Source: an uncultured Lachnospiraceae bacterium (GTDB lineage Bacteria; Bacillota; Clostridia; Lachnospirales; Lachnospiraceae). Taken from it: DNA of 42,904 bases. The position numbers and the translations under genes are program-made. Where the stretch lies: the NCBI GenBank assembly GCA_910586705.1, contig CAJUJK010000021.1, positions 23,001 through 65,904 of the forward strand, given 5' to 3'. The stretch's first letter is position 1; the number at the start of each line of letters is the position of its first letter. Below the pieces are notes generated by a model. The model did not search any database. It was not told the origin of the DNA and worked only from the letters and a program-made list of their open reading frames with translations. Shown piece after piece: positions 1 through 9,285 of the stretch.

Positions 1-287
1 GCCGTTATCTCCTGTGCCGCCGCCGGTATTTCCGCTGCCGTTATCTCCTGTGCCGCCGCCGGTATTTCCGCTGCCGTTATCTCCTGTGCCGTCGCCGGTG
101 TTCCCGCTGCCGTTATCTCCTGTGCCGCCACTGGTATTTCCGCTGCCGTTATCTCCTGTGCCGCCGCCGCTGTTTCCGCTGCCGTTATCTCCCGTGCCGC
201 CGGTATTTCCGCTGCCGTTATCTCCCGTGCCGCCGCCGGTATTTCCGCTGTCGTTATCTCCTGTGCCGCCGCTGTTTCCGCTGCCGT
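1..287 (-). repeat. 36-bp coding repeats (GGGTGDNGSGNT)
   Basis: About eight tandem copies of a 36-bp unit encode GGGTGDNGSGNT, with shorter copies lacking one or two Gly codons. The array continues beyond the left edge. All copies stay in the reading frame of the surface protein. Confidence 0.9.
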
Positions 288-2505
288 TATCCTTCGCAGC
301 CCCGTCGGCAACCAGTTTGCGCCACTTCCCCGGCAAAGAGTCCGCCGCAAATAATCCCGCTTTTACAGTATCACCGGGATCGCTCTTTCCTTCATCACCG
401 TTTTCCGGGGTGTCTCCGTCACCGTTGTTTTCGCTGACGGAGCTGTTGTCCGAGACCGTTTCTTTGTCCTTTAATCCGGAATTGAGGTACAGGAAATGGA
501 AATTCGGTATCTGCTCCATCGCACCCAGCTCCTGCGGGGTAAAAGTCAGAACCTTGATACGGAATTTTCCATAATCCTTTTTATCCATGTTGAGGACATA
601 TTTCTTAAACCACTCGTTGCTCTTAAAGGTGTTTCTGCACCAGATTTCTTTGCCGGCAAACGTATATTCCTGTCTTCCCTGATTCGCGTCCTTTCCATCC
701 CATTCTATAAATTCGTACTCGCCATTTTCACTTAAAACGATATCATCCTTGCTTCCTATGGAATACATGGGCGTATTCACCGCAGGCTCTGTATTATCGT
801 CTACCTTCTGAAAGGCTACCAGATAATATTCCCTGTTTCCCTGCGCGAATGCATTCGTTTCGGTTTCTTCCTCTTCAACCGGATCATCTGCCGCCGGCTC
901 GTCCTCCTCCGGGTCTTCCGGCTCTGTCGGCTCATCCGGCTCCTCGGGGCTCTCCGGGTCATCCGGCTTTTCCGGCTCCTCGGGGTTCTCCGGGTCCTTT
1001 GGTCCCTCCGGCTTTTCCGGCTCCTCGGGATTCTCCGGGTCCTTTGGTCCCTCCGGCTTTTCCGGCTCCTCGGGATTCTCCGGGTCTTTTGGCCCCTCCG
1101 GCTTTTCCGGCTCTACGGGGTTCTCCGGGTCTTTTGGCCCCTCCGGCTTTTCCGGCTCTGCGGGATTCTCCGGCTTTTCCGGCTCCACAGGATTTTCCGA
1201 TTCCTTCGGCTTTTCCTTGTCTGTGTTATCACCAGCACCTGCATTGCTTCCCTGCGCCGGATCACCATCCGCAACCAGCTTTATCCACTTATCCTTCCGC
1301 AGGCTTTCGGATACAGATCCCGCTCCCGCCGCAACAACTCCGCTGTCACCGTCGTTCTCACTTTCACCGCTGCCGCTGTTGTCTCCGCCGCTGGTTTCTC
1401 CTTCGCCGCCGCTGTTGTCTCCGCCGCCGGTTTCTCCTTCGCCGCTGCCGCTGTTGTCTCCGCCGCCGGTCTCACCTTCGCCGCTGCCGCTGTTGTCTCC
1501 GCCGCCGGTCTCACCTTCACCGCTGCCGCTGTTGTCTTCGCCGCCGGTCTCACCTTCGCCGCTGCCGCTGTTGTCTCCTCCGCCAGTCTCGCCTTCGCCG
1601 CTGTCATCGTTTCCGCCGTCGTTCTCCCCTTCATCGCTGCCGCCGCTGTCATCGCCTTCGCCGTCGTCTTCTCCTTCATCCGTCCCGGGTTCTTCCGCTT
1701 CCTCATCGTCCGGCTCTTCCCGGCTGTCCTCCTCTGCAATGGCAGTCCTGACCGCGCCGTTGACCTCTCCCCATGTTCCGCAGTATTGATAGACGCCCTC
1801 CTCCTCCTTCGTATAGATCGGTCTGTCGTCTTCTATACCGCCCACCAGATTTTCGTCTATCTTTGTGGCGCTTAACACATTATAATACAGGACATCCTCG
1901 TAGAACTCATAGCTGTTGTTATACTTGCCTTCATACCGAAACGCGATCTGATATCTGTCCGTCCCTGCCGCCGGTGTACCTCCGAGCTTCTGAAACCAGC
2001 CCGTACTCTTACTGCCGTCGGACACAATTTTCTCGAAGCCTTCCTGTTGCGGCTCCCCCTCCTCATATTCCGCTTCCACGGCATCCACGGGAAATTCTTC
2101 AGTCAGACCATGTTCCTGATAATACTTCCGCAGTTCCTCCTTCTTCCCCTCGATAAAATCTTTTCGTTTCGTCTTTGGCAGCTCGCACAGCGTATTCCGC
2201 CAGCTTTTCCAGACCTGCTCTTCCTCATCCCACTCGCTAAGGAGCGGTTCATATCCGTCTACCAGATAACCGATCTGTGCCGCTTTCCTGCCGGGTGCAA
2301 TTTCAAGAATGACAAACTCTCTCCCGCTCTCCATATATCGCGAACGAAGCTTTTCTATGCCAAGCAGCGTATCCGCCGCTTCCACCTCGATCGCCCCGGA
2401 CAATACGGATGTAATGACAACAGCGGCAGCGGACAGTGCCGCAACTGCCGCCGCTGTGATACGCCTGCTTTTCAGATTCATTCTGTTTTTTATCATTCTT
2501 TTCAT
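1..2505 (-). CDS. Large repeat-rich secreted/surface protein, last gene of the pilus operon (3' end off the window)
   Basis: Reading the minus strand in triplets from ATG at 2505 to base 1 shows no stop, so at least 835 codons are open and the C-terminus lies outside the window. An SD (AGGAAGTG) lies about 5-7 bases before this ATG. The N-terminus is basic (MKRMIKNRMNLKSRR) followed by a hydrophobic Ala/Val segment, so a signal peptide or membrane anchor is likely. Residues of roughly 40-250 are a non-repetitive region. Then come three different low-complexity arrays: a 13-residue unit GEGETGGGDNSGS, a 15-residue unit PEKPEGPKDPENPEE, and at the left edge a 12-residue unit GGGTGDNGSGNT. A motif SLxxKWxKLVADG occurs twice, once before each of the last two arrays. 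It follows the PilW-like gene by 74 bases in the same direction, so it may be a pilus-associated adhesin or exported surface protein. That role is inference from context; I do not recognise the family. Confidence 0.75.
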   Translation of the reverse strand, partial: MKRMIKNRMNLKSRRITAAAVAALSAAAVVITSVLSGAIEVEAADTLLGIEKLRSRYMESGREFVILEIAPGRKAAQIGYLVDGYEPLLSEWDEEEQVWKSWRNTLCELPKTKRKDFIEGKKEELRKYYQEHGLTEEFPVDAVEAEYEEGEPQQEGFEKIVSDGSKSTGWFQKLGGTPAAGTDRYQIAFRYEGKYNNSYEFYEDVLYYNVLSATKIDENLVGGIEDDRPIYTKEEEGVYQYCGTWGEVNGAVRTAIAEEDSREEPDDEEAEEPGTDEGEDDGEGDDSGGSDEGENDGGNDDSGEGETGGGDNSGSGEGETGGEDNSGSGEGETGGGDNSGSGEGETGGGDNSGSGEGETGGGDNSGGEGETSGGDNSGSGESENDGDSGVVAAGAGSVSESLRKDKWIKLVADGDPAQGSNAGAGDNTDKEKPKESENPVEPEKPENPAEPEKPEGPKDPENPVEPEKPEGPKDPENPEEPEKPEGPKDPENPEEPEKPEGPKDPENPEEPEKPDDPESPEEPDEPTEPEDPEEDEPAADDPVEEEETETNAFAQGNREYYLVAFQKVDDNTEPAVNTPMYSIGSKDDIVLSENGEYEFIEWDGKDANQGRQEYTFAGKEIWCRNTFKSNEWFKKYVLNMDKKDYGKFRIKVLTFTPQELGAMEQIPNFHFLYLNSGLKDKETVSDNSSVSENNGDGDTPENGDEGKSDPGDTVKAGLFAADSLPGKWRKLVADGAAKDNGSGNSGGTGDNDSGNTGGGTGDNGSGNTGGTGDNGSGNSGGGTGDNGSGNTSGGTGDNGSGNTGDGTGDNGSGNTGGGTGDNGSGNTGGGTGDNG
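903..1197 (-). repeat. 45-bp coding repeats (PEKPEGPKDPENPEE)
   Basis: A Pro/Glu/Lys-rich stretch is built from near-identical 45-bp units encoding PEKPEGPKDPENP(E/V)E, with degenerate ends. It probably forms an extended, wall-spanning stalk-type linker. That structural role is inferred from composition. Confidence 0.85.
1369..1611 (-). repeat. 39-bp coding repeats (GEGETGGGDNSGS)
   Basis: About six tandem 39-bp units encode GEGETGGGDNSGS, one copy with a GG-to-GE change and one shortened. They are followed on the coding strand by the SLRKDKWIKLVADG motif near 1262-1306. Confidence 0.85.
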
Positions 2506-2579
2506 TCTGTCACTTCCTATCGCTATCGAGACAAACTATACGAACTCCACTATACCCGTCAAATACGAAATCTTTACGG

Positions 2580-4559
2580 CTATTCAAAAATAATCGTCAC
2601 CAATGCGTTGATACCCGGTTCATCCTTTACTGACACTCTAATCGTCAGACTCTTTAACTCTATCTGATGTTTTAATGACCAGTCCTCGGTATTAACGCTC
2701 CATTTGCCCTCTACCCGTATGGGTTTGTCGTCTCCCTGCGTTATGGTTTGGACAATCTGAGGTGTAACCACAACTCCCGCCGGAGCTGAATACTCAAACT
2801 CTACAACATCATATACGTAAGCTGGCGGATTACTATTCGCCCATGCATTCTCCCAATATCCCACTATCGAATATTCAAAATCAAAAAAATCTTGTCCAAA
2901 TTTATACTTGTTATAACACGTCTTTCCGTAAATCTGTACCGCCGGAATATAGTGAATCCGTTCCTCTATTCGCGTTTCTCCCAATTCTCCGGGATTGTAA
3001 CTACCCCAATACTCACATATGACCTTCACATAATACGCCTGATTTCTTGGCAAACCTTCCGTAAAAGAAAACCGATAAGTATCCCATGACGAGGGCACCA
3101 ATTCTATATAACTCTTCAAATTTTCATAAGCTGTTATTTCATTACCATATTCATCACAGAAGTAAAAACTATACTTATAGTTAGGCGCCGACACTTCAGA
3201 CATCTTAAAAAACGTCGTACCATATACCAACTTACCACGCTCCATACTAGAATCGCCATCCATAGCGCTGTTCTTAGGTATCAGATATTTTACCCTGTCC
3301 GTTCTCGTCTCCCCGGTAATATCAGAATGGGCCACTACCGTAATATCCAGCATTCTGCCGAAATTGTCCTGTTCCTTTTTGATGACCAAGGCTAATGTTT
3401 TATTGTTATCTGTGAAAGCTTCCACCACATCAGAAAGTTCTTTGTTGTCTCCCTCGCCCTTCTTCTCCACTGTAACCGTCCACTTATAAGTAATCGCATC
3501 TTCCTCAGCCTGCGTAAATCCCTTCGTGACAGGGATCGCCCTGTACTTCGGCGCAAACGCCTGCAGGGACGTCGGGTCGATATGTACGGACTCAAACGAC
3601 TTCAGCGGCAGATCACCCACCACCTTCACCACGCCCGTTGCCTTTTTATTCGGGTTGGATTTATAGGTCGCCGTGATCGTCAGATAGGCGTTCGCCTCGT
3701 AAGCGCCGACTGTCAGATACCCGTTCGCGTCAATCGTGCTGAGTGTCCCGGTCTCCTCAATCACCCAATTTACCAGATCGTTCACATCCCCTCCCGTATT
3801 CGCCGTGCTGATCTTTGCATAAACATTATAGGCTGATCCCCTCTTCACCTCGGACACCCGATCCACAATCGGCACGACGGCTCCCGACGTCGTATCTCCG
3901 GAATAGTGCAGCTTCATCGTATCCGCCGCAGGCTTTACCTCATCAAAAATATTCGCCGGATCATCCTCCAGAAGCATACGGTTTCTGAGGGTAATGACCG
4001 GGCTTGTGGCATAATCAACCACACCTGAGCCATTGTCATAACCCACGCTGATCAGCACAGACTTAACGATCGTCTTCGTTGTGCCGTCCATCGCCTTCGT
4101 CGTCAGGGTATCGCTCAGATCCACCTTAAAATCCGTGACGTGCTCCGCCAGGAGCTGATCCGCATACTCCGCGGCGCCATCCGCGAATGTGCCGGTCGAA
4201 GCGTCATAGCTGACGTCCCACTTGCTGCAGTACACGTTCTGATCGTTCTTATCCCATCTCACCGCCGACTTGGAATAGACCATGGTCCCGGTCCCGTCGT
4301 CCTCGGCGTGATACATTGAAAGCTCCGTCGTCGCCTGGTCAACGTTCATGGAGACGCCGCCATTTAAGTCGATGATCATATCTTCGATCTGATTGACGGT
4401 AAGTTCCGCCTCCTTCTGCACGTTAGAGTCGGCGCTTCCCTTTGTAAAACTTCTGCTTCCCGTCATCATAAAGGACAGCGCAATCATCATAACAACAGAC
4501 AGAATCGCCGTCGCAACCAATAGTTCCACTAAAGAAAAACCCCTGTTCCTCTCCATCAT
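2580..4559 (-). CDS. Large PilW/PulJ-like minor pilin with Ig-like (Big2-type) domain
   Basis: The N-terminus MMERNRGFSLVELLVATAIL is a textbook class III prepilin signal: cleavage after Gly, Phe at +1, Glu at +5, then a hydrophobic helix. Start 4559 was chosen because AGGAGAAGGAGGG stands directly upstream. A longer frame reaches 4742 but overlaps the preceding gene and has no SD. At about 659 residues it is far larger than a usual PilW. After a pilin-like globular region, residues of roughly 225-310 resemble a bacterial Ig-like domain (an 'NW.IEE.GTLSTIDANGYLTV'-type strand pattern), followed by further beta-rich sequence. The 3' half (about 2580-3500) is visibly more AT-rich than the 5' half. 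It is likely a minor or tip pilin processed by PilD. Confidence 0.8.
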   Translation of the reverse strand: MMERNRGFSLVELLVATAILSVVMMIALSFMMTGSRSFTKGSADSNVQKEAELTVNQIEDMIIDLNGGVSMNVDQATTELSMYHAEDDGTGTMVYSKSAVRWDKNDQNVYCSKWDVSYDASTGTFADGAAEYADQLLAEHVTDFKVDLSDTLTTKAMDGTTKTIVKSVLISVGYDNGSGVVDYATSPVITLRNRMLLEDDPANIFDEVKPAADTMKLHYSGDTTSGAVVPIVDRVSEVKRGSAYNVYAKISTANTGGDVNDLVNWVIEETGTLSTIDANGYLTVGAYEANAYLTITATYKSNPNKKATGVVKVVGDLPLKSFESVHIDPTSLQAFAPKYRAIPVTKGFTQAEEDAITYKWTVTVEKKGEGDNKELSDVVEAFTDNNKTLALVIKKEQDNFGRMLDITVVAHSDITGETRTDRVKYLIPKNSAMDGDSSMERGKLVYGTTFFKMSEVSAPNYKYSFYFCDEYGNEITAYENLKSYIELVPSSWDTYRFSFTEGLPRNQAYYVKVICEYWGSYNPGELGETRIEERIHYIPAVQIYGKTCYNKYKFGQDFFDFEYSIVGYWENAWANSNPPAYVYDVVEFEYSAPAGVVVTPQIVQTITQGDDKPIRVEGKWSVNTEDWSLKHQIELKSLTIRVSVKDEPGINALVTIIFE

Positions 4560-4641
4560 GCCCTCCTTCTCCTCTGTTTCCGGCACGTTAATCCCGCAAC
4601 AGTTCAACCCCTGCTTCAAATACAAAGCCCCGAAGCGTTCC

Positions 4642-5211
4642 CTAATTTTTCTTCTCCAGCATATGCTTTCCTGTGTCCGGGAGTAAAGTAATCTCATACT
4701 TCTTTCCCCTGTCAAAAGTAATCTTCGTACAAGGTTCCCCATAACTGTCGATCAGACCAACCCCCGATCCGTCACCCTTAAACGAAGGCTTGCAGGCGCC
4801 GCTTGCGCGGTCATAGACCAGTTTCAGGGACTGCCCTGTCGTAATATCCAGACTTGTGCCACCCTCAAGCTCACAGGTCACTTCCACCTGCTGGCTGCCT
4901 ATGACCTCATCCTCCGCCAGAACCCAGTCCGAAGGACCCGCCCCGGTCACAACCGCATTCTTCGGTATATAATATTTTACGTGATAGCCGTCGGCATCCA
5001 GCAGAAGTTCCATGTAGCAGTCTGCGGTACCCGATCTCGCCAGTGCGTAGTTCTTTTCTTTTCCGAGCGCCGCCGACATATTGTTGGCGCACTTTTTCGC
5101 GTGCTGGCCGGTCAGAAGCGGCAGACCGATGAAAACAAAGCCGATCATAATCCCCATAATCGCAACGACAATCAATACTTCAACCAGCGAAAAGCCTCTG
5201 TTTTCTTTCAT
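4642..5211 (-). CDS. FimT/GspH-like minor prepilin
   Basis: The 189-residue protein starts MKENRGFSLVEVLIVVAIMG, a class III prepilin leader with Gly/Phe cleavage site and Glu at +5, followed by one hydrophobic helix and a compact domain. This ATG (5211) has an upstream TAGGAG. A longer frame to 5238 would overlap the preceding gene and add residues before the leader. It has three or more Cys in the globular part. It lies 11 bases after the PilX-like gene and is probably cotranscribed and processed by PilD. It is likely a minor pilin that primes pilus assembly. Confidence 0.8.
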   Translation of the reverse strand: MKENRGFSLVEVLIVVAIMGIMIGFVFIGLPLLTGQHAKKCANNMSAALGKEKNYALARSGTADCYMELLLDADGYHVKYYIPKNAVVTGAGPSDWVLAEDEVIGSQQVEVTCELEGGTSLDITTGQSLKLVYDRASGACKPSFKGDGSGVGLIDSYGEPCTKITFDRGKKYEITLLPDTGKHMLEKKN

Positions 5212-5222
5212 CCCGACAGCTC

Positions 5223-7712
5223 CTATTTCTTGGTCCAATTCTCATACGTGATCAGATCGACAAAGGACACCCGCTCGGTACCCATATCGGTCGATGCGTT
5301 TCCGCTGGTAACATAGCTGACGCCGTCAGAAAAGATACTCAGCAGATAATAATCGCGATCCACCGACAGCTCGTCGATCTTCGTGCGCAGAATATTGGAA
5401 AACGCATCCGGGTCAAGCGGCTTTAAGGTAAGCGCCGCGCCCGCTTCCACCGTAATATTTCCTTTGGCGATGATCAGCCCCTCAAAGTCGCTCTTCACCG
5501 TCACATTGCCAAGGCTTACCACCATTTTTACAGAGGACGGCGTGGACGCGTCTATCACATACTCATCCCTCTGCGTGAGAACCAGACTGTCCGGGGATGC
5601 GCCCAGCGTATCGATCTTAACCTCCTGCGCGCCTTTTTCATGCAAGATGATCCTGACCTCCGTCTCGTCCACGATATTCTGAAAAGCGGTTTTTGTCATT
5701 TCCTCATCGGTAAGCTGGTTCGAGGTCCGCATGATCTTTGCGCTCAGCGCATTATACACGTCCTCCTTAAGCGCAGAGAGACGCTTCGCCTGCTGCTTGT
5801 TCCCGGTAGAGTCCGCCGGGGTCTTCACACTCCAGCCTTCCGTTCCCTGATAGACGAGCATATTTCCCGCCATATTCAGATACAGCAGGCTGTCAGCCAT
5901 CTTGATCTCCTTGGCGTACAACTGTGTGTAACGGTCAACCGCCTCCGAATTGACGGCATAATAATCCACAAAATACTGATTCGCCGCGTCTTCATCCTTA
6001 AAACGCATATAACAGTACACGAGAGGACCGGCGTTCGTCTGTCTGAATACGACCTCCGGCATATATGCCGTGCCGCCGCCCGACAGCGTCTCCTCGGAAA
6101 TATAAGTATTCAGACTCTTGTTCCCGAGAGCCGGAATCTGCCTTGTTCCGTCCAGAAGGCAGTATTTGTCGGGATTGTTGGTAATCATCTCATACTGCTC
6201 CAGTGTCAGCGGATTACATCCGAACTCCGACGCGCCGATGATCCCGTTCTCGCCAATCCTGCATCCGACAGCCTCCGACGGCGCCAGATAAATAAGCTGG
6301 TTACTCTTCACCGCCACCGACTCGCCCATCAGAATGTTCTTCTTATTTTTCTTTTCTTCCTCTGTCGCCGTCGTATCCGCCGCATTGTGTGCCGTCGCCA
6401 CATAGGCGCGCCCGCTGATGGTCAGCCGCTCCAGACCGGACAGATCGAGCACGCTGTCCCTGCCGTTCACAACGATCGCGCTGCTGGAATCGTGCCGCAT
6501 GTCCGCCGTGTCAGCCGGATCCCCTGCGCCGCCTGTTCCCGCATCGCCGCTACCGCCTGCTCCCGCGCCGCCTGTCCCCGCTTCAGACGCAAGATAACCG
6601 AATCCGTTGTATTCTCCCTTAAGAACCGCCCTGCTGTCTTTGCCGGACAGTGTAAAATCGTCTTTCAAGTTGACCGTGCCGGTCAGATCCGCCTCCGCCG
6701 ACATCAGATCCAGATTGCGCGCCCAGAGCTCGACATCCGTCGTCTTAAGCGTGCTGCTCTCCGCGACTTCCACGTTTTCCCTGCTGATCACCACAGCCTT
6801 GGCAAGCGGCTCCGCATTGTCCGCTTTCTCAAAGGAAACGCTGGTGGACAGCAGCGTCGGCAGAGCAAGCGGCGTCTTCTCATCCGCTTTCTTATCCTTA
6901 TCAAAAACCGAATATACCGGGTCTTCGGGCATTCCGACAAGCATCTGCCCCGCATAAGCGTCACCCTTTACCACAATACTGCCTCCGGCGGAAGTATTGC
7001 CCATAAAAAGCGTATCGTCGGCGAGCAGACAGCACTGTTCCAGATCGGGAAGCGCGGACGCCTGCGAAAAGTTAAAGGAGGGAATCGAAATCCTGATATC
7101 CGTACTGATGATCGAAATATAGCCGCTCTCATTCACATAGGAAACCTTCAGGTCCTTCAGCACGAGCTTGCTGTTGTTTTCCACGACCATCTTATACTTT
7201 TCCGGCTCCGTGGCGTACTCCAGATTGGACTCCACGATGGCGCCGTAAGTCGCGCCGCCGCTTAAAAACGTTTCCCTCTTCCCGTCGCCGTCGCCCCGGC
7301 TGTCCGCGGACAGATAAGTCCGCAGCTTATCGACGCTGTAATAATCCTTCTCCGAAGCGCTCTTCTGCAGCTGCTCCTGCAGCGCCTTATAATACAGTTC
7401 ATGGAGCACCTTGTTTCTCTCATTGGCGCTTCTGTACAGCGCGAAGTTGTTCATAACCTCGCTGTAAGCTTTGGCGAGGGCATCTGAAATTTCACCCTGC
7501 AGACCTACGTTGATCTCGTCCAGCACTGTCTCCGCGGTATAGAAGTTGTCCTTGGTGCGCCTGTCAGCCGCGCGCATCTGATACCCGGAAAAGGACAGAA
7601 ACATCAGCACGCTCGCCAGAATCGCGACAAACGCGATAATGACGATGACCATCACCATAGCGCTGCCCCTGTCGCCCAGCCCTCTCTTTTTTCTCTTATC
7701 CGCATTCCCCAT
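5223..7712 (-). CDS. Very large PilX-like pilus assembly protein
   Basis: The 829-residue protein has a short basic N-terminus, then RGSAMVMVIVIIAFVAILAS, resembling the non-canonical PilX/GspK-type leader (Gly before Ser, no Glu at +5). This is followed by a helical segment with FYTAETVLDEIN, matching the 'AEAAL' region typical of PilX/PilV-like pilins. The rest is long and beta-rich, with a Gly/Ala linker near residues 375-400 (TGGAGAGGSG) and repeated polar 'AVLKGEYNG / VVNGRDSVLDL' strands that look like a beta-solenoid. ATG 7712 follows AAGGAAG. Known PilX proteins are about 150-200 residues, so the large C-terminal domain is exceptional. I infer an exposed pilus-tip or surface domain. 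Confidence 0.7.
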   Translation of the reverse strand: MGNADKRKKRGLGDRGSAMVMVIVIIAFVAILASVLMFLSFSGYQMRAADRRTKDNFYTAETVLDEINVGLQGEISDALAKAYSEVMNNFALYRSANERNKVLHELYYKALQEQLQKSASEKDYYSVDKLRTYLSADSRGDGDGKRETFLSGGATYGAIVESNLEYATEPEKYKMVVENNSKLVLKDLKVSYVNESGYISIISTDIRISIPSFNFSQASALPDLEQCCLLADDTLFMGNTSAGGSIVVKGDAYAGQMLVGMPEDPVYSVFDKDKKADEKTPLALPTLLSTSVSFEKADNAEPLAKAVVISRENVEVAESSTLKTTDVELWARNLDLMSAEADLTGTVNLKDDFTLSGKDSRAVLKGEYNGFGYLASEAGTGGAGAGGSGDAGTGGAGDPADTADMRHDSSSAIVVNGRDSVLDLSGLERLTISGRAYVATAHNAADTTATEEEKKNKKNILMGESVAVKSNQLIYLAPSEAVGCRIGENGIIGASEFGCNPLTLEQYEMITNNPDKYCLLDGTRQIPALGNKSLNTYISEETLSGGGTAYMPEVVFRQTNAGPLVYCYMRFKDEDAANQYFVDYYAVNSEAVDRYTQLYAKEIKMADSLLYLNMAGNMLVYQGTEGWSVKTPADSTGNKQQAKRLSALKEDVYNALSAKIMRTSNQLTDEEMTKTAFQNIVDETEVRIILHEKGAQEVKIDTLGASPDSLVLTQRDEYVIDASTPSSVKMVVSLGNVTVKSDFEGLIIAKGNITVEAGAALTLKPLDPDAFSNILRTKIDELSVDRDYYLLSIFSDGVSYVTSGNASTDMGTERVSFVDLITYENWTKK

Positions 7713-7754
7713 ACGATCCGACTTCCTTCCAATCGCGAAATCTCAAATCAATGC

Positions 7755-7841
7755 GGAGAATGCCGCTTTTCAGGCATTCTCCTGCGCGAAACTTAGAACT
7801 TCTTCGCGAAGCAGCCTTTGCTGCGAGTGATTAGAAGTTCT
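7755..7841. repeat. Nested inverted repeats between pilin genes
   Basis: GGAGAATGCC (7755-7764) pairs perfectly with GGCATTCTCC (7773-7782). Downstream, AGAACTTCT and AGAAGTTCT flank an inner GCAGC-CTTT-GCTGC hairpin and the palindrome TTCGCGAA. There is no coding signal and no obvious T-run. It resembles REP/MITE-type intergenic palindromes. Confidence 0.6.
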
Positions 7842-7848
7842 TTTCGCG

Positions 7849-9210
7849 CTATTCTATCTTCGTGCCGGTCAGACGCACCACCGGGTCGCTCGTATCAGGA
7901 TCCGCCCCGTGCTCATAGACCGCCGTCTCCATCGTGTAAATCCTGTCCTTCGCCTCCGTCGCGTCAAGCGCCTTTAACCCGGTCCGCTTCAAAGTCTCAT
8001 CCTTACTAAAGGTCATCCCGGGACTATCGCAGTCCTTCAGCGTAATATTCGCTTCGTTCCCCATTCCTGTGATGCCCGGCTGCAGACCAAGGTTCAGATT
8101 CGTAAAGTATCTGCCGTAAGTCATATTGTCCGCGCCGATTCCCTCGTTGATCGTCACATTGACATCGTAACCGTTCGGCACCGTATACGCCGTCGTCTTC
8201 GTCGTCTCATCCCAGTACACGCCCAGCTTCTTCGTCTCATCCGCAGGATCCAGAATATTCTGCCGGATGATATAGATATTGACGGGCAGTTTGTCTTTGT
8301 TTTCTATGATGATCTCATCCGGGGAAACCTTCTCGTGCATCAAAGCCTCCATCGCCGTGTCGTTATATCTGGGCGCATAGTAGAGATACACGCTCTTTAA
8401 TTCGATGGGATTTCCCTCGTCATCCAGTGTCTGCGCATTGTTGAAAATGATCTTATCCTTGGTCGTATACTCTCTGTACTCGGCGGGCACATTGTCGTAG
8501 CCGGTCTTGTAGTCATACCTGACCTTGACCACAGTAGTCATAACCCCCGCCTGATTTTCCTGCTCGATCTTTAAGGTGATCGTGCGGTCCAGCTCCTGCG
8601 CGAACATTCCCGCTGTCCAGTTCGCTCCCGTAATATTGTCGGGAAGCTGACGGGCATAATACAGTTTATAGACTTCCTCATCGGCGCCGTTGGCGTTCAC
8701 TTCGTTTCTGATGCGCTGGATATATGTGGCGCTGTCCACGCCGCTGACCGTGTTCATAACAAGCAGATCCTTCGTGTTCTCCGCCTCATAGACGCCTGTG
8801 GAGCCGTCCGGCGCCACGGTGGGATCCAAAGTCACCACCACGTCAAACATCTCTCTGTCGTCCGCTCTGTCATTGATCACGCCCTCGCGCTTAAACTGAT
8901 AGGTGATATGCTCCCGCTCTTTTCCGTCCGCGCCTGTCTTCGTCATCGACGTTGTCGTCGAATCATATCTCAGCGTCTTATTGCCCGCCGCATCCGTATC
9001 CTCCATAACGAGCAGGTCCTCAATCTTCTCCTTCTCGAATATCTCCATCTCATCCTGCGCCAGCGTGGTCGCCCGCATAAGGTGCCTGCTCTTCGCATTC
9101 ACGCGGTACGAGGAGACAAAACCGCGGAGCATCGGCACAATAATGATCGCTAAAATAACAACTGCTATCATAAGCTCCAGCAATGAAAAACCCTTGTTAT
9201 CTTTTTTCAC
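7849..9210 (-). CDS. PilV-like minor prepilin with large extracellular domain
   Basis: The GTG start at 9210 is preceded by GGAGAGGAGGG with 6-base spacing and gives VKKDNKGFSLLELMIAVVIL, a class III prepilin leader (Gly/Phe, Glu at +5). Reading back to ATG 9243 adds 11 residues and lacks a comparable SD. The 453-residue product follows the hydrophobic helix with a MRATTLAQDEMEIFE segment typical of PilV/PulI-like pilins ('A..LAQ..ME'), then a long soluble region. It lies in the pilus operon, 75 bases after pilO. It is likely a minor pilin; no enzymatic motif was seen. Confidence 0.8.
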   Translation of the reverse strand: MKKDNKGFSLLELMIAVVILAIIIVPMLRGFVSSYRVNAKSRHLMRATTLAQDEMEIFEKEKIEDLLVMEDTDAAGNKTLRYDSTTTSMTKTGADGKEREHITYQFKREGVINDRADDREMFDVVVTLDPTVAPDGSTGVYEAENTKDLLVMNTVSGVDSATYIQRIRNEVNANGADEEVYKLYYARQLPDNITGANWTAGMFAQELDRTITLKIEQENQAGVMTTVVKVRYDYKTGYDNVPAEYREYTTKDKIIFNNAQTLDDEGNPIELKSVYLYYAPRYNDTAMEALMHEKVSPDEIIIENKDKLPVNIYIIRQNILDPADETKKLGVYWDETTKTTAYTVPNGYDVNVTINEGIGADNMTYGRYFTNLNLGLQPGITGMGNEANITLKDCDSPGMTFSKDETLKRTGLKALDATEAKDRIYTMETAVYEHGADPDTSDPVVRLTGTKIE

Positions 9211-9285
9211 CTTGTGCCCTCCTCTCCGCCTGCATTCCGCCATTCTTCAGTCCCCGCTTCCGCATCCCGATCCCGTACAGAAAAC

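Noticed and set aside
1..1620. Tandem repeats that look like a CRISPR array
   Set aside because: Units are contiguous, 36-45 bp, without spacers, and stay in one open reading frame of a surface protein.
849..1789. Long plus-strand frames rich in Pro, Ser and Arg
   Set aside because: They mirror the minus-strand repeats codon by codon, lack SD sites and have biased composition.
5640..7265. 541-codon plus-strand frame
   Set aside because: Antisense to the PilX-like gene; no start signal and no recognisable domain. The GC-rich codon pattern of the real gene keeps the opposite frame open.
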